A DNA stretch of 64,000 bases, from the NCBI GenBank assembly GCA_020845635.1, contig JADLFI010000037.1, forward strand, positions 1 to 64,000, in the 5' to 3' direction. The position numbers and the translations under genes are program-made. Below, piece after piece: positions 1-8,949 of this stretch (its first letter is position 1; each line of letters starts with the position of its first letter). The notes beneath the pieces were generated by a model. It was not told the DNA's origin. It worked only from the letters and a program-made list of their open reading frames with translations, and did no database searches. This DNA comes from Bacteroidia bacterium (lineage in GTDB: Bacteria; Bacteroidota; Bacteroidia; UBA4408).

Positions 1-532
1 ATTGATGTATTTTTTGCCATAATTTTAAATCCTGAATTCAAATATACCAATTCTTGGTACTAATTCAAAATTTTCAATCTTAAAATTTTAAGCGCAAGAT
101 TTGTAAACTGGTTACACATAACGTCAGTCTGTGAAAAAACTCGTAGTAAATAACACAAGCTGTTTATTATTAATAAAATAAAAATACAAATAAAAACTGA
201 TAATCATCTAAAGCTGTTCAATCGAACTCCGGAAGCTTTATTCAACCTGCCAAAGGCAGTCAGGCACAAGAATAAATCAAAGTAGAGTTTGGTTTAATAT
301 CTATAGGTTAGTGGATGGGTTAAAGTAATTAAACCCGGCAAAGTCAAAAAAAACACTAACACCGCAAATCTTTATAAAACTCAATCTGATGAACCAAACG
401 AGTTGATAATAATATTGTCAGGTTTTGCAGATTTTGCAAAATGTCAATTTTGGCAATCATCCCGCAATTTTTATCTAACTGTATATCAATAATATAGAAA
501 TAAACTAAGAAAAATTTATTAAAATATTTTGC

Positions 533-553
533 ATAGTTAGGATTCCTAACTAT
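533..553. promoter_or_regulatory. Palindromic operator-like site (ATAGTTAGGA-T-TCCTAACTAT) overlapping a TTTG-N19-TATATTTG promoter
   Basis: Perfect 10-bp arms around one central base; TTTG at 528-531 and TATATTTG at 551-558, upstream of the ORF at 599. Confidence 0.7.
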
Positions 554-598
554 ATTTGTCCCGGCAATAATGCCAAACAACCATAAAATAAAATAAAA

Positions 599-832
599 AT
601 GGCAAAATCAATTTTCTATCACGCAGGATGTCCTGTATGCGTGAGTGCAGAGCACGACATCGTAAATTTAATTGGTGCAACCAATGTAGAAATCGTTCAC
701 ATCGGTGAAGACCGTAACCGAATTGCAGAAGCAGAGAAAGCAGGCGTTAAATCTGTACCCGCTTTGATTACTCCAAACGGAAATGTGCTTCACATCAATT
801 TTGGTGCGTCTATGGCTGACGTTAAAGGCTAA
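599..832 (+). CDS. Small thioredoxin/glutaredoxin-like protein with CPVC motif
   Basis: 77 aa; N-terminal CPVC and a cis-Pro-like 'KSVPALIT' segment. Confidence 0.75.
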   Translation: MAKSIFYHAGCPVCVSAEHDIVNLIGATNVEIVHIGEDRNRIAEAEKAGVKSVPALITPNGNVLHINFGASMADVKG

Positions 833-848
833 AAAAATTTAATCATAT

Positions 849-885
849 AAGTTAGGAGTCCTAATTTAAAAAGGGTTCCTAACTT
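849..885. promoter_or_regulatory. Second palindrome plus third half-site (AAGTTAGGA-G-TCCTAATTT ... TCCTAACTT); could also act as a terminator hairpin
   Basis: 849-857 pairs with 859-867 (one mismatch) and perfectly with 877-885, which is followed by a T-rich run. Confidence 0.5.
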
Positions 886-912
886 TTCTTTCAACTATTA
901 AAATTCCAAAAA

Positions 913-1650
913 ATGAAACATATATTTCTTCTTCTCGGACTTTCAGTTTTCACATTTCAAAGTTATGCTTGCGATAAATGTGGAAACTACAACAATGATG
1001 ACTTTCAAATTAATAAGGCAAGCGTAAAACATTCTACTGAAATTGCTGCAACCATTTGGGAAATTACCGTAAAAGGAACAGCAGGAAAAACAACACCAAA
1101 ACCGGCAGGTCAACTTAACGGAGCTCCTGTTTTGGGTTACGTTTTCCCTACTTCCTTGAAACCTACTAACGTTGGATTCAGCAATACAGAAGGCATAGTA
1201 GCTCTTGCTCTTACTTCACATCCCGACTTTGACGACACACCACTTTGGGACGAGAACTCAGACAAAAACTATGGAAATGACGGCATTATTTGGCATCCAC
1301 ATTGGGTTGTGCTAACAGAAGACAAACGTGTAGAAGGCGGATTGGCTGTAAAACAGTTTGACCCGAAAGACACGACTGTTGTATTGCCCCCGACTAATCC
1401 CGGAATGCCAATGTATATGGATTCTCCGGGCTTTCAAGTCATCACAAATGGAAACACCATTAGAGTAGTTGTTCCTGATTATAGGATAAACAACAAAGCG
1501 GATTTCTCTTATGATGGAGTGGCGGCTTATATGCAGGTAAATACAGGTGGTGATGGTGGACACGGAGGTGGAGACAAACCTATGCTTGGTGTTTACAAGG
1601 TATATTCAGTGGCAAGCGGTAATTTATCACTACCTTATAAAGTAAAGTAA
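913..1650 (+). CDS. Secreted protein of unknown function, N-terminal CDKCG after signal peptide, HPHW motif
   Basis: Signal peptide MKHIFLLLGLSVFTFQSYA; intact 245-aa ORF. Confidence 0.75.
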   Translation: MKHIFLLLGLSVFTFQSYACDKCGNYNNDDFQINKASVKHSTEIAATIWEITVKGTAGKTTPKPAGQLNGAPVLGYVFPTSLKPTNVGFSNTEGIVALALTSHPDFDDTPLWDENSDKNYGNDGIIWHPHWVVLTEDKRVEGGLAVKQFDPKDTTVVLPPTNPGMPMYMDSPGFQVITNGNTIRVVVPDYRINNKADFSYDGVAAYMQVNTGGDGGHGGGDKPMLGVYKVYSVASGNLSLPYKVK

Positions 1651-1660
1651 TTTTATTTGT

Positions 1661-1691
1661 CTTGCAAAGTTAGGATTCCTATCTTTGCAAG
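1661..1691. promoter_or_regulatory. 31-bp near-perfect palindrome (CTTGCAAAGTTAGGA-T-TCCTATCTTTGCAAG) overlapping TTTG-N20-TATCTTTG promoter
   Basis: 15-bp arms with one mismatch; TTTG at 1656-1659 and TATCTTTG at 1680-1687; upstream of ORF 1715. Confidence 0.7.
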
Positions 1692-1714
1692 GCTTGATTA
1701 TTAAAATCGGTTAA

Positions 1715-2059
1715 ATGAGAAATATATTTATCGTGACTTTATTGTTGCTTGGCACAACATTGAAAGCACAAAACATAAAAACAAATACAAATACAATGAA
1801 AGTAGCAGTTTGGGACACCTATGTAACAAAAAAAGACGGTAGCGTGATGCACTTCGATATCATTGCACCGCAAGAGATTAGAGATACAATCGTAATTTAC
1901 AATTATGGCAAAGAGTATCTAAAAACCAAAGGGCAAGAAGGACAAACTTTATCATCAAAAGAATGTAGATTTTGTCATATTGAAGCTGTAAGGCCACAAT
2001 GGGAAGCTGAAATAAAGCAAAAAGGTTATTTCATTATTGAAATGGAGAATTGCCAATGA
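1715..2059 (+). CDS. DUF2024 family protein with N-terminal signal-like extension
   Basis: 'MKVAVWDTYVTKKDGSVMHFDII...CRFCHIEAVRPQWEAEIKQKGYFIIEMENC' typical of DUF2024; a second possible start is the internal MKVAVWD. Confidence 0.75.
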   Translation: MRNIFIVTLLLLGTTLKAQNIKTNTNTMKVAVWDTYVTKKDGSVMHFDIIAPQEIRDTIVIYNYGKEYLKTKGQEGQTLSSKECRFCHIEAVRPQWEAEIKQKGYFIIEMENCQ

Positions 2060-2412
2060 AAGAAAAAACACATTTACTATTTTCTTATGGAACTTTACAG
2101 TTAGAGAAAGTTCAACTTGAAAATTACGGTCGTATCCTAAAAGGTGAGCAAGATAAATTGACAGGGTATAAAATTGAGAACTTACAAATTACCGATTCAA
2201 CAGTTCTTGCCAAAAGTCAACTTGAGTATCACCCAATCGCTGTAAAATCAAGCAATCAAAATGATTTTATTGATGGTGTACTTTTTGAGATTACAGAAAA
2301 TGAACTTGCTGAAACTGATAAATATGAAGTAAGTCAATATCACAGAATACTTGAGACTTTTAAGTCGGGTAAAAAGGCTTGGGTTTATGTGGCTAAAAAC
2401 AATACTATATGA
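2056..2412 (+). CDS. Gamma-glutamylcyclotransferase (AIG2-like) family protein
   Basis: 'LLFSYGTLQ' signature; ATG at 2056 overlaps upstream stop (ATGA), preferred over TTG at 2050. Confidence 0.75.
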   Translation: MKEKTHLLFSYGTLQLEKVQLENYGRILKGEQDKLTGYKIENLQITDSTVLAKSQLEYHPIAVKSSNQNDFIDGVLFEITENELAETDKYEVSQYHRILETFKSGKKAWVYVAKNNTI

Positions 2413-3035
2413 AAAATTCATCTTTTAATTTAAACGAGCAAAACCAAAAAATAGAAAGTCGTATTGTAGTGGCTTTGGAAAGAATATCAGAAGCGTTTCG
2501 TGTATTGCTTTGGAACGAAAGCAAAGAAAATTCATTGAGTCCTATCCAAATTCAACTTTTGATTTTTATCTATTTTCATTCCATAGAAAAATGCAAGGTG
2601 GGATATTTGGCAAATGAGTTCAACATGACAAAAGCCACCATAAGTGATAGCGTAAAAGTATTACTTTCAAAAGGGTTGGTAGAAAAGGAGATTGACCACA
2701 CTGATACCAGAAGTTTTTCATTATGCCTCACAAACGAAGGAAGAAAAATAGCAAAGAAAGCATCGTTCTTTGCTTCTTCCATAGAAAAACCCATTGAAAA
2801 ACTATCGCAGGAACAAAAAATAATAATGCTAAATGGGTTACTTAAATTAATTTATGACCTCAACAAATCAGGTATCATAACTATTCAAAGAATGTGTTTT
2901 ACTTGCACCAATTATCAACTTAAAAATGGTGTTCATTACTGTAAACTATTAAGAAGTAAGCTGGCTGAAAACGAATTACGAATAGACTGCCCTGAACACG
3001 AACTTCAAATGTCAGAATTACAACCAAAGTTTTGA
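2409..3035 (+). CDS. MarR family winged-helix regulator with C-terminal C-X2-C-X11-C-X15-C motif
   Basis: MarR-like wHTH ('FNMTKATISDSVKVLLSKGLVEKEIDHTDTRSFSLCLTNEG'); ATGA overlap with upstream gene. Confidence 0.8.
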   Translation: MKNSSFNLNEQNQKIESRIVVALERISEAFRVLLWNESKENSLSPIQIQLLIFIYFHSIEKCKVGYLANEFNMTKATISDSVKVLLSKGLVEKEIDHTDTRSFSLCLTNEGRKIAKKASFFASSIEKPIEKLSQEQKIIMLNGLLKLIYDLNKSGIITIQRMCFTCTNYQLKNGVHYCKLLRSKLAENELRIDCPEHELQMSELQPKF

Positions 3036-3405
3036 CCAAATACGCAAACACAATTGCTGTTGGAGTTAATATTTTCTATGGGATTATCGAAAAAATGATA
3101 TTAATAATTAAGTCTATGCTGCTTGATACTTTTGTGGTTTTGCTAAAAGATAAAAAGTTTTAATATTTTCGTATTTTTGAAGAATGAAAGGAAAATATTA
3201 TTCTCACTTCATTCCTGCCAAGATAAGAAATAAAATTACCTCTCATTTACTCAATCACCAAAACAAAAAGAAGCGTTGACAGCCTAAAAAGTTTCATCCA
3301 TTTAAAGATATTATAAACGTATAACATTAGCAAACCTAAAACTTGATAGCATACCAACTATAAACTTTCAGGGGTAGCAACACCTTCTGTCAAAAAAAAT
3401 GATAA

Positions 3406-3969
3406 ATGCAGGAAAATTTTACCCAAGGCAAAACATTTGGCAAAAACGATATGCCGACAAAAGGCGAATACGAAGACTGCACGTTCAGCGGTAGCAACTT
3501 TTCCGACAGCAACCTCTCAGAAATAAAGTTTATAAACTGCACATTCAACGATTGTAATTTCAGTTTGGCAAACATCAACAAAACGGTGTTTAGGGAGGTA
3601 AAGTTCAATGGTTGTAAAATGCTGGGGCTTAGGTTTTACGCTTGCAATGAGTTTGGTCTTTCATTTTCGTTTGACGGTTGTCAACTAAGCCATTCTTCGT
3701 TCTACAAGATGAAAATAAAGAAGACTATTTTTAAAAATTCAGCTTTACAAGAAATAGATTTTACAGAAGCCGACTTAACACAATCAGTATTTGACAACTG
3801 CGACTTAACCCAAGCCGTTTTTGACCATTCAATACTGGAAAAAGTTGACTTTAGGACTTCATACAACTATTCTATTGACCCGGAGATTAACCGAATAAAG
3901 AAAGCAAAATTTTCTGTTTTGGGTATTATCGGGCTTTTAGATAAATATGACATTGAGATAGAAAAATGA
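3406..3969 (+). CDS. Pentapeptide repeat protein (Qnr/McbG-like fold)
   Basis: Repeating A(D/N)LxF-type pentapeptides: 'CTFSGSNFSDSNLSEIKFINCTFNDCNFSLANINK'. Confidence 0.8.
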   Translation: MQENFTQGKTFGKNDMPTKGEYEDCTFSGSNFSDSNLSEIKFINCTFNDCNFSLANINKTVFREVKFNGCKMLGLRFYACNEFGLSFSFDGCQLSHSSFYKMKIKKTIFKNSALQEIDFTEADLTQSVFDNCDLTQAVFDHSILEKVDFRTSYNYSIDPEINRIKKAKFSVLGIIGLLDKYDIEIEK

Positions 3970-4442
3970 CGCCAAGAATTGTAACAATTAGCCAAAAGAA
4001 ATTAGTTGGGATGCGACTAACAATGAGTTTTTCAAACTATAAAATAAGCGAACTCTGGCAAAGTTTTATGCCAAAAAGAAAAGAGATAACCAATAATTTG
4101 AACAACGATTTAATTTCAATGGTTGTTTACAAACCAACGCATTTTGCAGACTTTAAGCCTACCAATGAATTTGAACGTTGGGCAGCAGTTGAGGTGGCAG
4201 AGTTTGGCAAGCTGCCCGGCCAAATGGAAACTTATATTTTGCCAAGTGGACTTTATGCTGTTTTTTATTATAAAGGTTTAAACACCGAAAATTCAATTTT
4301 TAAATACATTTTTGAAACGTGGTTGCCAAGTTCTGACTATGTTATAGACCACAGGCCACACTTTGAGGTTTTAGGCGACAAGTATAAAAACAACGATCCG
4401 ACATCTGAAGAAGAAATATGGATACCCATAAAAATAAAATAA
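3966..4442 (+). CDS. GyrI-like / AraC effector-binding domain protein
   Basis: 'GLYAVFYYKG...YIFETWLPSSDYVIDHRPHFEVLGDKYKNNDPTSEEEIWIPIK' typical of GyrI-like domains; ATGA overlap with the pentapeptide gene. Confidence 0.75.
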   Translation: MTPRIVTISQKKLVGMRLTMSFSNYKISELWQSFMPKRKEITNNLNNDLISMVVYKPTHFADFKPTNEFERWAAVEVAEFGKLPGQMETYILPSGLYAVFYYKGLNTENSIFKYIFETWLPSSDYVIDHRPHFEVLGDKYKNNDPTSEEEIWIPIKIK

Positions 4443-4577
4443 ACACTTAAACTACTATTAACCCTTTTAATATAAGTGCTACCGGGGCTTAAATAGAGTT
4501 GTTTAATGAGGCTTAAGTATGAATGTTGCATATTGTGTGCCTAGCCCTCAATAATTAATACAAACATGTAAGCCTTG

Positions 4578-5168
4578 TTATTTCTTTAAAAGTTTGTTGG
4601 CTTTCTCCAGCTTGGGAACAATAACCATTTTACAGTAAGGTGCTTCTTTATTATTGTTGTAATAATTCTGATGATAATCTTCGGCTTTATAAAAAACTGT
4701 GAAAGGGCTTAGTTCGGTAACTATTTTACTTTTATAAACTAGGCTGTTGTTTAAATCATTAATAATTTGCTTAGCCTTTTGTTGTTGTACACTATTATGA
4801 TAGAAAATTACTGAACGATACTGTGTACCAACATCTGCACCTTGCCGATTAAGTGAGGTTGGGTCATGAATTGCAAAGAATAATTTTAATATTTCATCTT
4901 CACTTATTACTTTGTTGTCAAAAGTAATTTGTATTACCTCAGCATGTCCGGTGGTGCCATTGCAAACCTCACGATACGAAGGATTTTTAGTATGCCCGCC
5001 AGAGTAACCCGACTCAACTTTCACTACTCCTTTCAGGTTTTGGAATACAGCTTCGGTACACCAAAAGCAACCACCACCCAAAGTTATTTTTTCGTAATTA
5101 GTATTTAATTGTTGAGCCTCCATAATATTACTGAAAATTAATAAAACAAATAAAAATATGCTACGCAT
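4578..5168 (-). CDS. msrA: Peptide-methionine (S)-S-oxide reductase MsrA, exported
   Basis: [12 protein letters not shown] active site, '[29 protein letters not shown]'; signal peptide. Confidence 0.95.
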   Translation of the reverse strand: MRSIFLFVLLIFSNIMEAQQLNTNYEKITLGGGCFWCTEAVFQNLKGVVKVESGYSGGHTKNPSYREVCNGTTGHAEVIQITFDNKVISEDEILKLFFAIHDPTSLNRQGADVGTQYRSVIFYHNSVQQQKAKQIINDLNNSLVYKSKIVTELSPFTVFYKAEDYHQNYYNNNKEAPYCKMVIVPKLEKANKLLKK

Positions 5169-5190
5169 GGCTTTGTAATTTTTGTAAAGC

Positions 5191-5748
5191 TTAATCAGGG
5201 ATAAAATCTAAGGCCAGTGAATTAATGCAATAACGCATACCCGTAGGTGGCGGACCGTCATTAAAAATATGCCCTAAATGCCCTTCGCAGCGCGAGCACA
5301 AAACTTCTATTCTTTGCATTCCAAACGAATTGTCAGGACGATAAATGGTTGCATTTTTATTTTCTTGCTCAAAAAAACTGGGCCAGCCACAACTACTGGC
5401 AAATTTAGTATCTGATTTAAACAACTTATATCCACATGCTGCACAATAGTAGGTGCCCTTTTGGTCGGTATTCCAATACTTTCCTGTAAAAGGTCGTTCA
5501 GTATCGGCCTTACGCATAATAGCATAAACATCGGGAGCAAGTATGTGTTTCCACTCACTATCACTTAAATTTAATTTGTTGGTATCGGTATGTGAGTAAT
5601 ATGGGTTATTTTCTTTTATCATAATGTTATTGGTGTAATGCGTATTATGAAATTGTTGTTGACCAATATTTTGGTTATTGCAGCTTATAGGATTTAGAAA
5701 AGCAGTAAAAAGTGAAATGAATATAAATAAATATTTAAAGAGATACAT
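5191..5748 (-). CDS. msrB: Peptide-methionine (R)-S-oxide reductase MsrB, probable lipoprotein
   Basis: CAACG / [12 protein letters not shown] zinc motifs, [11 protein letters not shown] catalytic motif; lipobox-like 'NPISC'. Confidence 0.95.
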   Translation of the reverse strand: MYLFKYLFIFISLFTAFLNPISCNNQNIGQQQFHNTHYTNNIMIKENNPYYSHTDTNKLNLSDSEWKHILAPDVYAIMRKADTERPFTGKYWNTDQKGTYYCAACGYKLFKSDTKFASSCGWPSFFEQENKNATIYRPDNSFGMQRIEVLCSRCEGHLGHIFNDGPPPTGMRYCINSLALDFIPD

Positions 5749-5823
5749 CAGTTATTTCGAAACAGCCTTTAAAATTCCATATTTTATGTAATATATGTTA
5801 CCTATTATTCCTAATAAAAACTT

Positions 5824-5831
5824 TATCTTTG
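5824..5831 (+). promoter_or_regulatory. Bacteroidota -7 box TATCTTTG upstream of pruA
   Basis: TAnnTTTG match 26 bp before the ATG. Confidence 0.5.
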
Positions 5832-5856
5832 TATCAAAATTAATAAAAAAAGAATT

Positions 5857-7482
5857 ATGTCAATAGGATTTTTTAATATTCCACCGGCTGTTAACGAGCC
5901 GATAAAAAATTATGCTCCCGGCTCGACCGAGCGAAAATTATTGCAAGACACAATAGCTGAATTCAGAGGCAAACAAATGGATATTCCCATGTATATTGGA
6001 AGTGAAGAAGTGCGTACTCATGAAAAGGCAGTATTAACATCGCCACACGACCATCAACATATATTAGGGCATTATCACAAAGGTAATAAAACACATGTTA
6101 CTAAGGCCATTGAAGCAGCTTTAAACGCTCGCACAGCATGGGCCTCTATGAGTTGGGAACACCGTGCTTCAATTTTTTTGAAAGCTGCCGAACTTGCTGC
6201 CGGATCTTTTAGAATGAAACTGAATGCTGCCACTATGATGGGGCAAAGTAAAAATGTTTATCAGGCCGAGATTGACTCTGCCTGTGAGCTAACCGACTTT
6301 TTGCGTTTTAATGTTCAGTACATGACTGAAATTTATAAACAACAGCCTATTTCTTCGCCAGGAGTATGGAACAGAGTAGAACAAAGACCATTAGAAGGAT
6401 TTGTATTTGCCCTTACACCATTTAATTTTACGGCTATTGCCGGAAATTTACCTTCGAGTGTAGCAATGATGGGTAATGTTGTAGTATGGAAACCTGCCAA
6501 TACTCAAATTTATGCTGCCAATATCTTAATGCAGCTGTTTAAGGCGGCCGGCCTGCCTGATGGAGTTATTAATTTGGTTTATGTTTCGGGGCCTGATGCC
6601 GGTGATGTTATTTTTAATCATCCTGATTTTGCAGGCATTCACTTTACCGGCTCTACAAGTGTATTTCAGGATATTTGGAAACAAATAGGAACCAATATTC
6701 ATAAATACAAGTCATACCCGCGCATTGTGGGCGAAACAGGAGGAAAAGATTTTATTATGGCACACTCAAGTGCTGATGTAAAAGCATTAGTAACAGCTTT
6801 GTCGCGCGGTGCATTTGAATACCAAGGGCAAAAATGCAGTGCTGCTTCACGAGCTTATATTCCTTCTAATTTATGGCCTGAAACCAAAAAATTACTGTTA
6901 GAAGATTTGAGTTCGTTTAAGATGGGTCCTACCGAAGATTTTAGTAATTTTATTAATGCTGTAATTGATGAAAAGTCTTTTGATAAATTAGCCAAATATA
7001 TTGATGAAGCCAAGAAAGATAAGAATGTGGAGATTATAGCCGGTGGTAATTATGATAAAAGTAAGGGATGGTTCATAGAACCAACCGTAATAGTTGCTAA
7101 AGACCCATATTATGTAACCATGTGCGAAGAGCTATTTGGCCCGGTGTTAACCCTTTATGTGTATGATGAAACAGAGTTTGAGGCTACTTTGGAATTAGTT
7201 GATAAGACCTCAATATACGCCTTAACAGGTGCTATTATTGCACAAGACAGATATGCCATAGAATTGGCCACTAAGAAGCTAAGTAACAGCGCAGGTAATT
7301 TCTATATTAATGATAAGTGTACTGGAGCAGTGGTAGGTCAACAGCCTTTTGGTGGTGCCAGAGGCAGCGGAACTAATGACAAAGCAGGCAGTATGATTAA
7401 CTTGTTACGTTGGGTATCACCACGAACTATTAAAGAGGTATTTGTTTCGCCTACAGATTATCGTTATCCTTTTTTAGGTTAA
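5857..7482 (+). CDS. pruA: L-glutamate gamma-semialdehyde (1-pyrroline-5-carboxylate) dehydrogenase
   Basis: 541-aa aldehyde dehydrogenase with P5CDH signatures ('GETGGKDF', 'YQGQKCSAASRAYIP', 'QQPFGGARGSGTNDKAG'). Confidence 0.93.
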   Translation: MSIGFFNIPPAVNEPIKNYAPGSTERKLLQDTIAEFRGKQMDIPMYIGSEEVRTHEKAVLTSPHDHQHILGHYHKGNKTHVTKAIEAALNARTAWASMSWEHRASIFLKAAELAAGSFRMKLNAATMMGQSKNVYQAEIDSACELTDFLRFNVQYMTEIYKQQPISSPGVWNRVEQRPLEGFVFALTPFNFTAIAGNLPSSVAMMGNVVVWKPANTQIYAANILMQLFKAAGLPDGVINLVYVSGPDAGDVIFNHPDFAGIHFTGSTSVFQDIWKQIGTNIHKYKSYPRIVGETGGKDFIMAHSSADVKALVTALSRGAFEYQGQKCSAASRAYIPSNLWPETKKLLLEDLSSFKMGPTEDFSNFINAVIDEKSFDKLAKYIDEAKKDKNVEIIAGGNYDKSKGWFIEPTVIVAKDPYYVTMCEELFGPVLTLYVYDETEFEATLELVDKTSIYALTGAIIAQDRYAIELATKKLSNSAGNFYINDKCTGAVVGQQPFGGARGSGTNDKAGSMINLLRWVSPRTIKEVFVSPTDYRYPFLG

Positions 7483-7504
7483 AAATTAGTTAGTTTTAGA
7501 GTTT

Positions 7505-7537
7505 ACGAGGGCGGCTTTTTTCAAAAGCCGCCCTCGT
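7505..7537 (+). terminator. Intrinsic terminator after pruA
   Basis: 15-bp perfect stem ACGAGGGCGGCTTTT/AAAAGCCGCCCTCGT, 3-nt loop, followed by Ts. Confidence 0.9.
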
Positions 7538-7647
7538 TTTATTGCTGCTGTATTGACCATTTTATTGCTTACTATCGTAAAAAAAAGCATATTCATCGTT
7601 TGAAGGCAGTTATTAGTATTTTTTTTCTTTAATTACCATAAAATAAC

Positions 7648-7655
7648 TACCTTTG
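7648..7655 (+). promoter_or_regulatory. Bacteroidota -7 box TACCTTTG
   Basis: TAnnTTTG 19 bp before the lipoprotein ATG. Confidence 0.5.
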
Positions 7656-7673
7656 TGTGTCTGATTATAGTGA

Positions 7674-8069
7674 ATGAAAAAGTTATTTGTTATCATATTT
7701 CCCTTCATGCTGGCTCTATTATCATGCAAAAAAAGCAATCAGTGGGATAATAGACTAAACGGGGTTTGGATTGAAGAGCAAAGTAGTCAATATAAAGCCT
7801 TACCATCAAATTGTGCGCTGAAATTTAATGAAGGCGAAATGCAAATTTGCGATGAGTCTGTGAGTAAAGATTTAACCCGCAAATCGCGAGTGCATGCCTA
7901 TCAAGGAAAAATATGGATTAGCTATAAACTGGCTATGAAAAAGCATGAAGAATACCGTTACGACTACTTGGTTGACAAAAATACACTCTGGATTATTGAA
8001 AATGCTTCGACCGATTTTGCCGGAGTTGAGCAAGTATCAAAAGGCAAAAAATATCATAGAGCAAAATAA
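7674..8069 (+). CDS. Small lipoprotein of unknown function
   Basis: Lipobox 'ALLSCKK'. Confidence 0.65.
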   Translation: MKKLFVIIFPFMLALLSCKKSNQWDNRLNGVWIEEQSSQYKALPSNCALKFNEGEMQICDESVSKDLTRKSRVHAYQGKIWISYKLAMKKHEEYRYDYLVDKNTLWIIENASTDFAGVEQVSKGKKYHRAK

Positions 8070-8125
8070 TTAGCCTTGTTTTTCCGTTTATTTTTACCTA
8101 AATAAACATTTTATTTTTTTAATAC

Positions 8126-8133
8126 TATTTTTG
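8126..8133 (+). promoter_or_regulatory. Bacteroidota -7 box TATTTTTG upstream of cdaA
   Basis: TAnnTTTG 31 bp before the ATG. Confidence 0.45.
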
Positions 8134-8163
8134 TGCTTTACTAAAAGCCCAATAACCCAATAG

Positions 8164-8949
8164 ATGTGGCCTGACTTTATAACCTTTAGGTGGATTGATT
8201 TTATTGATATTATTTTAGTATCAGTTTTATTATATCAGATTTATAAGCTGGTTAAAGGTACTGTAGCTATCAGTATTTTTACCGGTATGCTCAGTATTTA
8301 TTTGCTTTGGTTAATAGTTAAGGGTTTGCACATGGAATTACTTGGTGCAATTCTAGGCCAGTTTATAGGCGTAGGAATTTTAGTGTTGATAGTTGTTTTT
8401 CAACAAGAATTGCGAAAATTTTTCTTGATGGTAGGAACCACCGGAATTTTTCCAAAGTTATTCGCTTCAGGTGGATTGTTCAGACTTTCGGAAGTGCGCG
8501 AAAAATCAGACCTAGATATCGTTTCGATAGTGAAGGCCTGTCGGTCTATGTCGCAAAGTAAAACCGGAGCAATTATTGTTCTGGCCCGACAAAGTAATTT
8601 AAGTTTTTATTTAAAAACCGGTGAAAATATAAAAGCTGCAGTATCACAACGTCTAATAGAAAGTATATTTTACAAGAACAGCCCTTTGCACGATGGTGCT
8701 ATTATTATTGAGAATAACGAAATTGTTGCTGCTCGTTGTGTTTTGCCCATTTCTGAGAATAATAATTTTCCGGCCAATTTAGGTATGAGGCACAGAGCTG
8801 CTTTAGGAATTACAGAAAATACCGATGCTATTTCCATTGCCGTTTCTGAACAAACCGGTGAAATTGCAATTGCCTACGAAAACAAGCTACATTTACACCA
8901 CACTCCCGAACAACTAAGAGAGCATTTAGAAAAAATTTGGAAGAACTGA
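8164..8949 (+). CDS. cdaA: Diadenylate cyclase CdaA (c-di-AMP synthase, DAC domain)
   Basis: Three N-terminal TM segments; 'SPLHDGAIII' and 'RHRAALGITE' DAC motifs. Confidence 0.93.
   Translation: MWPDFITFRWIDFIDIILVSVLLYQIYKLVKGTVAISIFTGMLSIYLLWLIVKGLHMELLGAILGQFIGVGILVLIVVFQQELRKFFLMVGTTGIFPKLFASGGLFRLSEVREKSDLDIVSIVKACRSMSQSKTGAIIVLARQSNLSFYLKTGENIKAAVSQRLIESIFYKNSPLHDGAIIIENNEIVAARCVLPISENNNFPANLGMRHRAALGITENTDAISIAVSEQTGEIAIAYENKLHLHHTPEQLREHLEKIWKN

Noticed and set aside
356-580. Minus-strand 74-aa ORF
   Set aside because: Lies across the promoter/palindrome region of the 599 gene, low-complexity composition, no recognisable domain.
1312-1563. Minus-strand 83-aa ORF inside the secreted protein gene
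   Set aside because: Antisense shadow of a well-supported CDS with signal peptide; no family signature.
3172-3279. Insertion sequence remnant between MarR and the pentapeptide gene
   Set aside because: No terminal inverted repeats, target duplication or transposase motif could be read; kept only as a low-interest orphan ORF.
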